Position numbers and translations under genes: made by a program
Assembly: GCA_963576475.1 (NCBI GenBank)
Contig: OY754979.1
Span: 27,912,034-27,976,033 of the forward strand
Direction of reading: 5' to 3'
Source of the DNA: Molanna angustata
Lineage: Eukaryota; Arthropoda; Insecta; Trichoptera; Molannidae
Length of the DNA: 64,000 nucleotides
Shown here: positions 11,101 through 22,231 of the stretch, piece after piece
Numbering within the stretch: the stretch's first letter is position 1
How the letters are laid out: the number at the start of each line of letters is the position of its first letter
The notes under the pieces: model-generated
Told to the model about the DNA's origin: nothing
The model's database searches: none
What the model saw: only the letters and a program-made list of their open reading frames with translations

Positions 11101-11868
11101 AGGTCACCGTGGCATTATTGGTAATGAGAGAGCTGATAATTTAGCTAGATTTGCTATTTCATCGGGTGATCCTCACAGATACAAATTTAATTTGATTCAT
11201 GACATCCTTCCTCTTGTTCAATCTTATATGTTGGATGAATGGAATACACACTATAATTTATCTTCAATTTCAAAAGGTTCAAGATATGCATCGATTCAAA
11301 AATTTATCCCCATCAAACCATGGTTTTCCAAATTTCGTTGTAGCAGACATGAATCTTCCGTCATATGCCGATTGAGATTCGGACACTGCTGTTCCCCTTC
11401 TCACCTAGCAAGGTTGGGTATTAAGAACTCATCTCTTTGTCAATGTGGCCAAGAAGAAGGCAGCTTGGATCACATATTTTTCAATTGCCCTACATCTAAG
11501 TTCCCAATATCTTTAACACATCTGATTAAATTTAAAATATTTCCTCCTCATAATATCACCTCCTTACTCAGCCTTAATAAATTTCAAGTACTTAATGTTC
11601 TTACAAAATTTATCAGACAGAATAACATCAAATTGTGATTTCATTTTCTACTTCCCATTTAAAAACAAAACTTTTTTCACAACTTTTTAAATTTTTAATT
11701 TCAGTATTAATTATTAATATTTTTTTTTTGGTTTCCCACATATTTTATAATTTGTTGTTTATTTTATTGTAATTAACAAATGCACGATTTTGTAACAAAC
11801 TTGACTCTGGCCAATGTTCCTTCATTTGAGGTTACAAGTGCCATTTAAATAAATAATAATAATAAATA
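8168..11868 (+). mobile_element. 5'-truncated non-LTR retrotransposon with intact RT-RNase H frame
   Basis: The frame is open from about 8168 to 11638. It starts inside an APE endonuclease (AARINDISFLSVYISRP, then ILGDLNMHHTLWGS and DSHGSDHFP). An RT follows with FGFRKSKSSMDNLS, VFLDITSAYDNV, GIPQGSVLSPLLYNIYVADL and QYADDLLIY. A C-terminal RNase H domain has FTDASKI, SDSLSSIQ and WIPGHRGIIGNERADNLAR. The end is a Cys/His cluster (CQCGQEEGSLDHIFFNC). RT plus RNase H suggests the I/LOA-like group rather than Jockey proper. The 3' UTR runs to an AATAATAA tail at about 11868. No internal stop or frameshift in about 1,150 codons suggests a recent insertion, though the N-terminal endonuclease and any ORF1 are missing. 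Confidence 0.85.
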
Positions 11869-12601
11869 ACCACAAAATGAGAAATAATTTTTAATATTTT
11901 TTTTCTTTGCCGGGAATCAAACATGAAAGCGAATATATCCGTAAGGTTATATTCTCTTTGCATGAAAGGCAATGAAAGGGTAAAGAAGTCAAAGGCAGTT
12001 GCCACGACGGTCAAATAGTTATTTTTTTGATAGCTTGTTAAATACATAAATATTAATTTAATACACACCAAAGTCGCAAAATAACAAGATACCATTATAA
12101 TGGAAATTCATGAGATTAAACATAAGATCTCTCAATTCAAAAATGAAAACACAATGAAAAACTGTGTGTGCACCGGGAACCGAACCTGGTAACTTTGGCT
12201 CAGAAACAAGATATCTAACCAGATTTTGGAAACAGTGACATGTTATTTTGATAAATCTTCTACAAATTATAAAATGTTTGATAGTTAAAAAATATGTACC
12301 TACATACTATTATTTTTCATGTCCACTTTATTATTTATGAAAAATACATTTTGGCGTTAAATTTAATTACTAATAAATGTACAATCCTTGCAACACTTTT
12401 GATTTGAGTTTTAATATTGTGTTACTTAGCAACAGGAAATAATGTAAACAAGACATATTTCAATTTCATCTCCACCTGTGTTTTTTTTTGTGTTTAATAA
12501 TATATATATTTTTAAGAATATTTTTCCTATATTATTCATTTTTCAAATAACATACTTAATTACTCAAGTTTCAAGATAATAAATAAGTTTTATTTATAAA
12601 T
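11869..12601. other. Region upstream of IFT52
   Basis: AT-rich, without coding sequence. It holds the SINE-like copy at about 12150-12215. The last 200 bp before the IFT52 start codon presumably contain its promoter; no TATA box or clear initiator stands out. Confidence 0.5.
12150..12215 (-). mobile_element. tRNA-derived SINE body (copy 1)
   Basis: The minus strand has a tRNA-like B box (GGTTCGGTTCCCGGTGCA) preceded by GTTAGATATCTTG, matching the copies at 35608-35690 and 50322-50396. The A box is decayed and no intact cloverleaf forms. Confidence 0.65.
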
Positions 12602-15600
12602 ATGAAAGATCCAAGTATGAAAAATACCATCATATTTAATTATTCAAAAAATGAAATGTTTAAATTAAATGAAAATTACAAAATTTTACATAGAAAACTC
12701 AAAGGCTCATGGAAAGTGACTGTGTGAGTTTACAATTTTTTTGCTGATAAATATTAATTTTTTTAATAATCGTTGATTGAAAATTACTTAAATATATATT
12801 TTCCAGAAACCGTGATGAAATAACTGACTCTATATTGTCAGATGCTAAAGTTTTAGTAATACCAACTCCCCAAGATGTATTTACAGACCCAGAGTTGGCA
12901 TGTCTTAAGAAGTATGTTTCGGATGGTGGATCTGTGCTAGTTACTTTGACAGATGGTGGAGAGGAGAACAACAATACAAATATTAATTTTTTTCTAGAAG
13001 AATATGGAGTCGTCATAAATAATGGTTATATATTTCATGATATATTTTTATTTTTTATAAGGAGTAATATAAATTTAAAGAGTTATATAAAGTTCATAGG
13101 TATTTACTGAGAAGGATAGATTTAAGACAGGAATATTCAAAAGTACATAACATTTTGTATGTATGGTTTGGGTATGGTACGGTTGTATGGTATTTAATTT
13201 TGGCTTTTTAAAGTTTGTTTACACTTCTTTACATTTGTATGACAAATATTATTTTAAAAGATTATGTATGGAGAACATGATACCTATATCTTTCCAGGCA
13301 CAATATTTTTAATATATCAATAAGATTTCCCATAAACTGATAAGATTTCATTGACTTAATCATACATTTTTTTTACAGGAAAAATAAAAAAGTAGGTACA
13401 TATACAAAATAAAACAATTCAATATCATTGCCCCATTGAAAGTGTAGACTCTTGTATATGGAGCAGACATGTTCTGTAATGTACTGTTTATTTTTCAGAT
13501 TGCGCGATACGAGTGAAATATAATAAATACTTTCATCCGAAACAATGTCTTGTCTTGAATGGTATTGTCAATCGGTCAATAGTGAAGACAATGAAGAAAA
13601 TGCCAAATTATAATTCCGACGTCATTGAATATGGGTAGACAAATTACTATGTAATTTTAAAATTGTGTATTAAGCACTTAAAATATATGTTGTTGGTAAA
13701 TTTGTACTGTGGCAACATTTAACATTAATAAGTTTCAAACTATTTTTTAAAAGTGGAACGGACGAAACATGAATACTTTAATAAAAACAAAAGAATAAAC
13801 TTGTTTAAGGAGAAAAATAATATCATGTACAATTTTAAATAATATTTCAGCTACAATGACTCTCCAAGTTTCGTCTATCCATATGGAGCCACCTTGAATG
13901 TGAAAAAACCCTCTATAGTTGTTTTATCTAGTGGGGAAATGGCTTATCCTGTAAAGAGACCTCTCGCTTCATTCTGCACAACTGAAAACAATGGTAAAGT
14001 TTATTTTTATGTATTTTGGTACTTAGGCGCCGGGTGCAAGGAAGCATTTATTATTATCATAATTATCATTTTGGTACTTAGCTATCTAGAGTCTAGACTG
14101 CTGGGAGTCGATAGATTTTAGTAATGAAAGTATATGGTGTATTGAAATCACTCTTGGTAACTCTTGATCATCCAGTGTAGCAAAAATTTTTGTTTTAATC
14201 TGATTGTTTTGATTTAAAATTACTTAATGTTTTACCCATTGATTAAATTGATATTTTAAGTTGGATAAATACGAGTTGTATTTTTTTTATTATTTTAAGT
14301 AACGGTGATAATTTATTATTTTCATCGCTATAAAAAAATTATGTTATTACAGGTAAACTGATTGTATTTGGTTCTGGACATTTTTTCGACGACCAATACA
14401 TTGAACAGGAATGCAACGATCTAATCAGGGAAGTTGTGTTTGGTTTTCTCACATCGTCTATGGATATACAACTGCATCCTGTAGACGCTGATGACCCTGA
14501 CGTAAGAATACTTTTGATTAATCTAAAAAAAATATGTTTAAAAATGACACAATAAAACACTTTTCCTAAATAAATTTAGATTGAAATTTCCAGAGCGAAT
14601 TATCTTTTATAGTTTGTTTGATGATGATTAATCTGTAGAAAAAATTGGCACCTTTAAACTATGAAGAGAAAAGAACTCTTCCACTCTCAATCATAGTGAA
14701 CTACTTTCAAAATCAACAATGCAGCTTCCTATGATCAATGAGTGGTGTTAAGGGGAATAAATTATTGAAAGTCCGAAACACAAGACAAATATACTTATTT
14801 ATTCAAGTTACTGAACTTGATAATATTTATTTTCATACTCGCATTAAATTTCCCACAAAAAGGCTTACCTTGTTTAGAGTACTACAGCAAGTAATCTAAA
14901 AGTTGAAATCATTTACATAACTAATTTGACAATTTTTGGACATTTATTATTGATGTTGTGACTAGTGTCCGAGTGAATTTCAGATTATGGCCGAAGTCGA
15001 ACGTTCGGCCCTAACTGCAACCTTCAGCTCAAGACGAATGTATGACTACTAAGAAATTTTATAATAATACTGTAAAACCATAGAAATATTGATATAAACT
15101 GTGGAGATATTTTTATACCTATTACTAGGATCAGGTATAACTATTCAATTTAGTGAAATTCACGTACATTCTTACAAGCATAATCAGTTTTTACAGTTTT
15201 TAGCAGCTGATCAAAAACTTCAGTTTTGGCTAAACTTTTGCTTAATTTTGGTCAAGCTGAAGGTGCTCTTTTTGGCCAAAGGTGAAGCTTCATTCGGACA
15301 CTAGTTGCGAAGTACATAAATATGGAAAATTCACTGAAATTCTAAGTATTCTCTTTCGCTTTAGTTAATTTCTTTGTCAGAGACATTTGCACCAGGAACA
15401 AAGAAACCTGATGCTCAAATGGAACCAAATATTTTCAAGGGAACCTTTTGAATTAATTGTGCCAGACAAAAACTGTAGATTGGAGCCTGGGTTTTGTTTA
15501 ATGCCAATACTAAGGCTTTGATACTTTGTGAACCATGTCAAACAAACATATAAATATTTGGCTGCCATACAATATAAAAATTTGATATATGTCTATGAAG

Positions 15601-17444
15601 AAGATAATAATATAATATGTATGAATAGTTGAAAATAATTTTCTTTTAGATAAATCCATATCGTACATTGCCAGACACAGTGTTTATGTCAGAAATTCTC
15701 AGACCTAGTATGGCTGTGACAGACATAGGAACAGATATATTGGACAATCATGGCAAGTCTAAAAGTGCAGATTTCACCACCATGTTTGATATGCATCTAT
15801 TCTCTTTCAATTATAATAATGGTATGGTATACCTATTCTTAATCTAATTATTTATATTTTGAATCCAATGATCGAAAACTACAGAGTAAATTTAAAAATT
15901 AATCAAGTCAAGTGAGACTCATCTCTACAGTGAGTTGAGTGAGTTGTCAGTGTTTGCATAATTATTATTGAGTATATATATTTAATAATACATATTTTTA
16001 CTTTAGCACCTGAGGCAATTGAAATGTACAAGACATTGGGAGTGAAGCACGAGCAATTGAAATTGATTACACCTCAGTTTGAGACTCCATTACCAGCATT
16101 ACAAATAGCCGTAAGATTGATAATAATTACTAAAATATTTTATTGATAAGACAGTGTAGCAAACTTACTGTTTACAGACAATTTCTGTCAGTCATGCATG
16201 ACAGTAAGCAATATAAACAAAAAAATGATAAATGGGCATGTGAGAAGTAAAGAAATGCATTCAAATAAAAGAATCTGTAAAAACACATAATAAATGATTA
16301 TATAAAATAAATGATGGCACTGATATTAGGAATTGAGTGTCGAGAGTAAAGCCGCTTATATTAGGAAGGTGATACTATACTGACAGGTATTCAAAGAGTC
16401 AAAAAATAAACATTATAGCAATGGATAAAATAACTGTGGAGATAAGTAATTACAAATAGACGTCAAAATGTGAATATCACTAATGTTGTGAGACTATCTG
16501 AATCTAATTTAGTCAAAATGTGAATATCACTAATGTTGTGAGACTATCTGAATCTAATTTAGTCAAAATGTGAATATCACTAATGTTGTGAGACCATCTG
16601 AATCTAATTTAGTCAAAATGTGAATATCACTAATGTTGTGAGACTATCTAAATCTAATTTAGTCAAAATGTGAATATCACTAATGTTGTGAGACTATCTG
16701 AATCTAATTTAGTCAAAATGTGAATATCACTAATGTTGTGAGACTATCTGAATCTAATTTATATGTGAATATCACTAATGTTGTGAGACTATCTGAATCT
16801 AATTTATATGTGAATATCACTAATGTTGTGAGACTATCTGAATCTAATTTAGTCAAAATGTGAATATCACTAATGTTGTGAGACTATCTAAATCTAATTT
16901 TGAATATCACTAATGTTGTGAGACTATCTGAATCTAATTTATATGTGAATATCACTAATGTTGTGAGACTATCTGAATCTAATTTATATGTGAATATCAC
17001 TAATGTTGTGAGACTATCTGAATCTAATTTAGTCAAAATGTGAATATCACTAATGTTGTGAGACTATCTGAATCTAATTTATATGCATTAACAAATAAAT
17101 CAATACTTTAAATTAATTTTATATATTCACGTACACAGGTATTTCCACCGAGTTTCGGTGAACTTCCTCCTCCACCGCTGGAACTGTTTGACTTGGACGA
17201 AGCGTTCAGCTCAGAGAGAACCCGGCTGGCGCAGCTCGTTAACAAGTTTCTGGTGCCGGGCGGTCAGGAAGCCTCGGGTAGAGCCGCAGCTGCCGAGCTG
17301 GAGTACCTGGTGAGGGAGGCGGCGAGAGCCGTGGGACTCACTGTGGCTTCGGGGACAAACGGACAGGGGGAAGGTGCCAAACAGATTCTAAACACTGTCG
17401 GGAAGACTATTGCTTCGTACAAAATGTCGGGTGGCAAAGAATAG
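12602..17444 (+). CDS. IFT52: Intraflagellar transport protein 52 (IFT-B complex)
   Basis: Eight exons: 12602-12723, 12807-13024, 13499-13634, 13851-13993, 14353-14501, 15650-15821, 16007-16110 and 17139-17444. All have GT-AG borders and join in frame to 1350 nt, 449 aa (vertebrate IFT52 is about 437). Conserved stretches in order: TIIFNYSKNEMF, NTNINFFLEEYGVVINN, YNKYFHPK, FVYPYGATLNVKKPSIVVLSSG, LIVFGSGHFFDDQYIEQE, VKHEQLKLITPQFETPLPAL, and FPPSFGELPPPPLELFDLDEAFSSERTRLAQL. The N-terminal half is the GIFT domain; the C-terminal part contacts IFT46 and IFT88 in the IFT-B core that carries ciliary cargo. The exon 2 donor is weak (G/GTTATA). Exon 8 is strikingly GC-rich beside exons 1-7. Intron 7 contains a minisatellite. 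In insects its expected sites are sensory neurons and possibly sperm. Confidence 0.95.
16451..17085. repeat. Minisatellite in IFT52 intron 7, 13 copies of 40/45/50 bp
   Basis: The core TGAATATCACTAATGTTGTG plus AGACTATCTGAATCTAATTT (40 bp) repeats 13 times. Copies are joined by AGTCAAAATG (50-bp period), ATATG (45-bp period) or nothing (40-bp period). Core starts, by the TAATGTTGTG word: 16481, 16531, 16581, 16631, 16681, 16731, 16776, 16821, 16871, 16911, 16956, 17001 and 17051. Copies are nearly identical, so the array is young and probably polymorphic. Confidence 0.97.
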
Positions 17445-17618
17445 ATTGATAATTATTGATTTTGTCATTTATAGAGATAAAAATATTGGTTTGTGAGACA
17501 CAAAAGTACTGTATAGGTTTATTTATTATAAAAAATGTAAATCTAAGTAAAATATCATAATTGATAAATGTTTTGTGATAAACTGATCCAATCCTTACCT
17601 ATTTTTTGAGAAACATTT

Positions 17619-17985
17619 TATCTCAATAGAGACAAAGTTGTAATATATTTTATCAGAGAACTGGTAAATGGGGAATCTACAGGGTTTTCGACCTGACATC
17701 GGTTGGTTTACATGATCACTTTACACACTTGTTCAACATTCACCAACTATGCCTTTTTATTTAGTTCCCTTATCAATTTATATTTGAAACTTTAAAATAT
17801 GTTGTGCATTATTTTCACATCACTTGAAAATGTGGTGAAAACACTATCACTATCTATGAGAATTACAATGAAACTAATGTCATCTGTTGAGAAATTGGCG
17901 CTCGTAAACAACGAAAGCCACGACCCTTATACTTGAAGTGAAAATGCTGTTGCATATATTATGTCTCCCGTGAATTGCACCAGAA
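17619..17985 (+). mobile_element. MITE family 1 copy, degenerate
   Basis: Starts TCTCAATAGAGACAAAGTTG. It contains the family landmarks CATCGGTTGGTTTACATGATCACTTTA and CACCAACTATGCCTTTTTATTTAGTTCCCTTATCAAT, and ends with CGTGAATTGCACCAG. It matches the complete copy at 54270-54733 over its length but lacks the final inverted repeat. Confidence 0.8.
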
Positions 17986-18764
17986 TTATTAATTCATTTT
18001 TAGCTTGTTAATATACTGTACCAATGTGTATGTAAACTGAAAATTTATGATTACTCATTCATAAAATATTCAATCCTTATCTAGTAACTAATTCGTTAAG
18101 CAAAAAATTTAAATCCTATGAACTCGAAGTGGAATAATATGGATGATTTGCTTAACAAAAACTTTACATGGATAGCAGGATACATCCTGGTTTGAATCAA
18201 GGAGAAAAAATATACAGCATGTATGTTTTTAAATAAATTATTATATTTATTCTATATAATATTTACAATTCACAAGAATTTAGCAAAATAAAAATGATTC
18301 GATTTTGAATGAAATCAATCAGTGATAAATAAAAATGTAAAACTTGAAATAAAATATCTTCCAAAAACATGCTGGGCCTTACTTACTATTTAAAATACGA
18401 GTTTAATTCGATATTAAGTCAGTTTCGGCCATACAAAAAACTGGGTAAGTATCGGCTTAAACACAAATTGCAATTAGTAAGTAAGGCCTGCTGTGTCATC
18501 ACTATTTTTTTATACATAAAAATTCGTGTTAGTAAATAAATTTAAAATTGGAAGAAAAAAAGTGCTGTATAAACGATACAAAAAATCAATGATTATAACA
18601 ATTTTATTTTACCGTGTCTTTTTGAAGGTGAAGCATTAAAATATGTGTGTGAAAGAAATATTTCAATAAAAAATGACATTGTTTTAAATGTTTATAAAAA
18701 TAATTTAAACTTCTTTTGTTACAAACTGTATAATTATTGAAGATAACAAAGTATTCACAACACT
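17986..18764. other. Interval between IFT52 and ARL6 3' ends
   Basis: AT-rich, no coding sequence. 18368-18495 is bounded by inverted copies of GGCCTTACTTACTA (18375-18388) and TAGTAAGTAAGGCC (about 18476-18489), so it is probably a small MITE or hairpin of about 125 bp. The rest shows nothing recognisable. Confidence 0.5.
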
Positions 18765-18770
18765 TTTATT
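18765..18770 (-). terminator. ARL6 polyadenylation signal
   Basis: TTTATT on the plus strand reads AATAAA on the coding strand, about 40 nt beyond the ARL6 stop codon at 18808-18810. Confidence 0.7.
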
Positions 18771-18807
18771 GCCATGTATGCAGTAAGTAAGCAACCTTGT
18801 AGGACGT

Positions 18808-20812
18808 TTAATGAAGCAAATCCCTAACTTGAACGGTGAGCCATTCAACTCCTTGCTGCAAACCTTCACCAGTTAACGCATTGGAAGCGCAAATATGCCA
18901 AGGCTTATCCACAATTCGCTCAAGACCCAGACCTATCAAAAGTAAACAACATGATATGAGTGAATTTATGTCCATTATGTGAATATTCAAATGTTTAAAA
19001 AGGAAACCAAATACAGTATACTCCAAGTATGAAAATGTTTTGTATTAACTTCTTATTTCAAATAACTTAACAGAATATCATTAAGGTTTAAGTTGAGCGC
19101 ACTGGCAGATTATTAATCCAGTGAATGGACCTGGATTTGAATCCTACCTCGACCTATTTTCTTCACATAGTAAAACTTATAGTACACAATTGTTTAGTTC
19201 AAAATAAAAAAATATAGAATTTACCAGCTGCGATCTTTACACTGGACAGAGCATCGGGGCAGTCCATTTTATTAGCAAAAAACAATATGGGTACCCTGCG
19301 ACCAGCTATGTCAGGGTGTTGCAGTAATAAATCTAATTCATCTTTTACAACCACTGGAAAATGCAAAAAAAAACTAGTATTAATATAGGTAATGTCAAAA
19401 GTAAATATATCTGCAGTGAGTTGAGCAATGAATGTTATTGTTCGAAAAATTATAAAACAAAACATACCGAGTCTAAGTCTGTCGCTGGAGTCGATAACAA
19501 ATACGATGGCATGAGCTTCACGGTAATGATGTTCCCAGAGAGAGCGATGTCTGCCGTGTCCCGACATATCCCATGCTGTAAAACCCACACCACCATCTGT
19601 ACATACAATTTACAACAGAACATTTTTGTTTGTAAAAGTTATTTTCAATCAAATCATTTCTGTGAAATGGCGAACATTAGGTATTTAATAATACCTTAAG
19701 TTTGTCTAGCCACAAACTATTGTACTGCTAGCCATAAGTTACTTAATGTTATCCCCACCATAATATTTTAGAAAGTTATATGTATGTATATATATTTATT
19801 TATATGAATGTGGGTATTTTTTTTGGTGAGCTTTTCAATCGACAATTAGAAAACTTTAAAGGTTAAATATTCTGCATATCGCTTCCTTTGCGACCTATGA
19901 GTAACTTGGGCAAAAAAAAAAAGACTTTTTAATGTTTTACTATGTTATTTTTCATTTTTTGTAAATTTTCCTACAAATTTTGCCACAAATGAAACGTCAA
20001 AATATGTACTTTTTCCTAAACAAATATTTGTTTATTTCAATTTCAAAAGTACGTTTTTACACGAATAACATATATTTGCAAGTATAACTTAGCGTTTGAG
20101 AAACATTGAGATTATTTTATTTCATTTTAATGTTTTTCGTATTTATAAAATGTGAAATTTTTATATGGAAATATGCCATTTTATATATGAACATATAGAT
20201 TGAACTATGTAAAAACTAGCAGAATCTACCGGGAACAAAAAGTACTAAAATATTCGACGTGCTTATTATGTTGGTTTTTGTTTCCATGGTTACACAGAAT
20301 ACAATTTTCAAATAAACCAACCTACTATATAGTTCTGGCAGGGTCGGTAGTGCAGCCACTGAGGGTCTCCACGTGGTGTACAGTTGAGCAATTGCCTATT
20401 GCAAAATAGTGGTTTAAGCTTTGTATAAATTTTGTAATGTTTAAATATTTACAGCAAATAAATTCTTATTTTACTTATTTATTATTTATAAAGTTAAGAA
20501 TATCAGCGAGTCAAAGAAATTTGAATAACGTACACCTAACAATTACTGACAGAGTAAATTGGAATTATTTACAGTTTATTTCAATTTATGGAAAATAAAA
20601 ATAATTTATTATTACACTTAGAGTAGGTACTTACTCTGAAACTTCTCAACGTTAAAACCGACAGTTGGAGTGGTATGCTGCACTCTTCTTTCTTCAGGTT
20701 TGAACCTCTCTACTAACGTAGACTTTCCACTGTTGTTTAGTCCTATAACCAATACTCTGGCTTCTCTTTTCTTCAGTCCCAACCATCCAGACAGACGGTC
20801 AAATAGACCCAT
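18808..20812 (-). CDS. ARL6: ADP-ribosylation factor-like 6 (BBS3), BBSome-recruiting small GTPase
   Basis: Four minus-strand exons: 20812-20635, 19596-19468, 19353-19225 and 18932-18808. They join in frame to 186 aa, the same length as vertebrate ARL6. Motifs: N-terminal amphipathic [18 protein letters not shown]-loop GLNNSGKST (residues about 24-32), switch I TPTVGF, G3 box [32 protein letters not shown] (NKxD, guanine specificity), and [24 protein letters not shown] (SAx-like box plus C-terminus). GTP-bound ARL6 recruits the BBSome to membranes for ciliary membrane-protein traffic. The G3 box has His where ARL6 normally has the catalytic Gln (SGQG to SGHG). An in-frame ATG 18 nt upstream (20830) exists, but homology favours MGLF. 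It is convergent with IFT52. Confidence 0.95.
19100..19165 (+). mobile_element. Possible tRNA-like SINE fragment in ARL6 intron 3
   Basis: GTGAATGGACCTGGATTTGAATCCTACCTCGACC contains a B-box-like GGATTTGAATCC at the expected distance from the weak A-box-like GAGCGCACTGGCAGATTA. No full tRNA fold. It differs from the other SINE family in this window. Confidence 0.35.
19940..20160 (+). repeat. Dispersed repeat, copy 1 (ARL6 intron 1)
   Basis: 20045-20105 (AAGTACGTTTTTACACGAATAA through AAGTATAACTTAGCGTTT) is the reverse complement of 56850-56905. Flanking sequence including CAAATTTTGCCAC and GTCAAAATATGTAC is also related. Probably a MITE family with two diverged copies. Confidence 0.6.
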
Positions 20813-20830
20813 CTTAAATACTAAATTCAT

Positions 20831-21957
20831 ATATCACATTAAAATGTGCAGGCAGCCTACAATATATTATGAAATAAACTAATTGTAGATAATTTAAGCA
20901 AGTATACAATGTTTGATAACATAATAAAATAATAGTCACTAATTATTGTTGTCTACGTGTTTTTGATATAAAGAATATGCATATGGTAAATATATTAAAG
21001 CATGATGGTTATCAAAGCAAGGAAACCATTTTTTAATGGTATATGGGAAAATGTCTCAAAATAAAGTTCCTGGTGAAAATCAAGTTTTCAAAATACATTA
21101 TACATATGTTTTTTTTTTTTATAAAAAAATGAGTATGTCCTTGTTAAACAAGTACATCTTCCTACGTTCCCTAAAATAAGCAAATAAATGCTTGTACTAT
21201 ATATAAACAATTCTTGATAATCTTGACTATGATCCCTTTTATTGAAAGTATATTATAGCATAGAGTGAACAATAAGAGAATTAAATGTTGTTAAGGACAG
21301 TAATAATAAAAATAAATACCTGATTTATTAATACATGATAAATTGATCTGATATTCCCAGCTCACGTTCCATAGGAAACATTACAGTAGTTTGGTATAGA
21401 GCACATTGAAAATCAATACAATATAATGCCTTCAATGCATACCTGTGACCTATGCCTGTGACATAAAAATATATCAAAAATAATTAATCAAGTGCAAATT
21501 CGCATAGACATACATACTAAACAATGCTCATGTTTTGTCTATTCTTTGGTTGTCATGGTGATGTTTCTATCATACACAACACAAATTTCATAATACATAC
21601 ATACATACAGGCACATATATAATATACAATAGAACAACATGATGGACACTACTTATAGATCAAACAATGTAACTATTGAACTGTTTCATATAAATTTTCT
21701 TTATTTATATACTATGTTAAATAGCTATGAAGGCAAATTTTTGTTAATCAAATCAGAAAATAAAATTTACTTCTTTCAATCTTTTTCAAAAGTTTTCTTT
21801 CACTTATAGTCTTGTAAAATCTCATACATTTTTTTCATATTTTGTTTTCAAAAACATGTCTCTACATAATACAGGATTAATAAAGTGTATATTGCATATT
21901 ATAGTTAATTAATTTTTTCAGTTTTATTTTTAAGGAAGTAACTTTGTGGCGTCATTA
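20831..21957. other. Intergenic, upstream of ARL6
   Basis: No gene or known element recognised. AT-rich with a few short tetranucleotide runs (ACATACATACATAC near 21595). The ARL6 promoter should lie in the first few hundred bases, but no core element is evident. Confidence 0.4.
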
Positions 21958-22231
21958 TAATTTTTATTTTATAATATATATAATAATAACTTGGTATACA
22001 CCACTTTTGACACTTTTGACACCTAAACACCGGGTTGTCGCTTGCCCCACTACTTTTGAATTGACTCCTCCCACATCTTTAGTTTAGGTTAAGTCTATAT
22101 TTTCATTTTTAATTTAGTACGTAAGTCATCCTGAAGATGAGAACATCGTTCTCGAAACCGGTCGACAGTTATTTGTGCTCAAAAGTGGTGTATACCAAGT
22201 TATTATTATATATATTATAAAATAAAAATTA
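21958..22231. mobile_element. 274-bp MITE with perfect 53-bp terminal inverted repeats
   Basis: 21958-22010 and 22179-22231 are exact reverse complements over 53 nt, beginning TAATTTTTATTTTATAATAT. The 168-bp interior holds a CTGAAGA / hairpin / GAAA arrangement (22131-22163), described separately. Perfect long repeats imply a young copy. No transposase is encoded and no target duplication longer than TA is visible. Confidence 0.95.
22131..22166 (+). ncRNA. Candidate hammerhead-ribozyme-like core
   Basis: CTGAAGA (22131-22137) fits the CUGANGA core box. GAGAAC (22139-22144) pairs perfectly with GTTCTC (22148-22153) across a 3-nt loop as stem II. GAAA (22154-22157) follows. The next self-complementary ACCGGT (22157-22162) could be a minimal stem III, and GTC (22161-22163) fits the NUH cleavage triplet. 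Stem I is weak: two pairs, then mismatches. Penelope-like elements carry such minimal hammerheads. One unpaired U before stem II and the poor stem I make activity doubtful. Confidence 0.35.

Noticed and set aside
8168..11880. Target-site duplication AAAATG around the RT-RNase H LINE
   Set aside because: Six AT-rich bases match at both ends, but the MITE sequence expected beyond the right end does not continue there, so the duplication is not supported.
12835..13110. Separate 91-codon gene
   Set aside because: It is IFT52 exon 2 read through into its intron.
16451..17085. CRISPR-like array
   Set aside because: The linkers between the 40-bp cores are not unique spacers but the same 10- or 5-bp words; it is a minisatellite in a eukaryotic intron.
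20200..20409. Coding exon in ARL6 intron 1
   Set aside because: Open frame without similarity; the ARL6 protein is complete without it.
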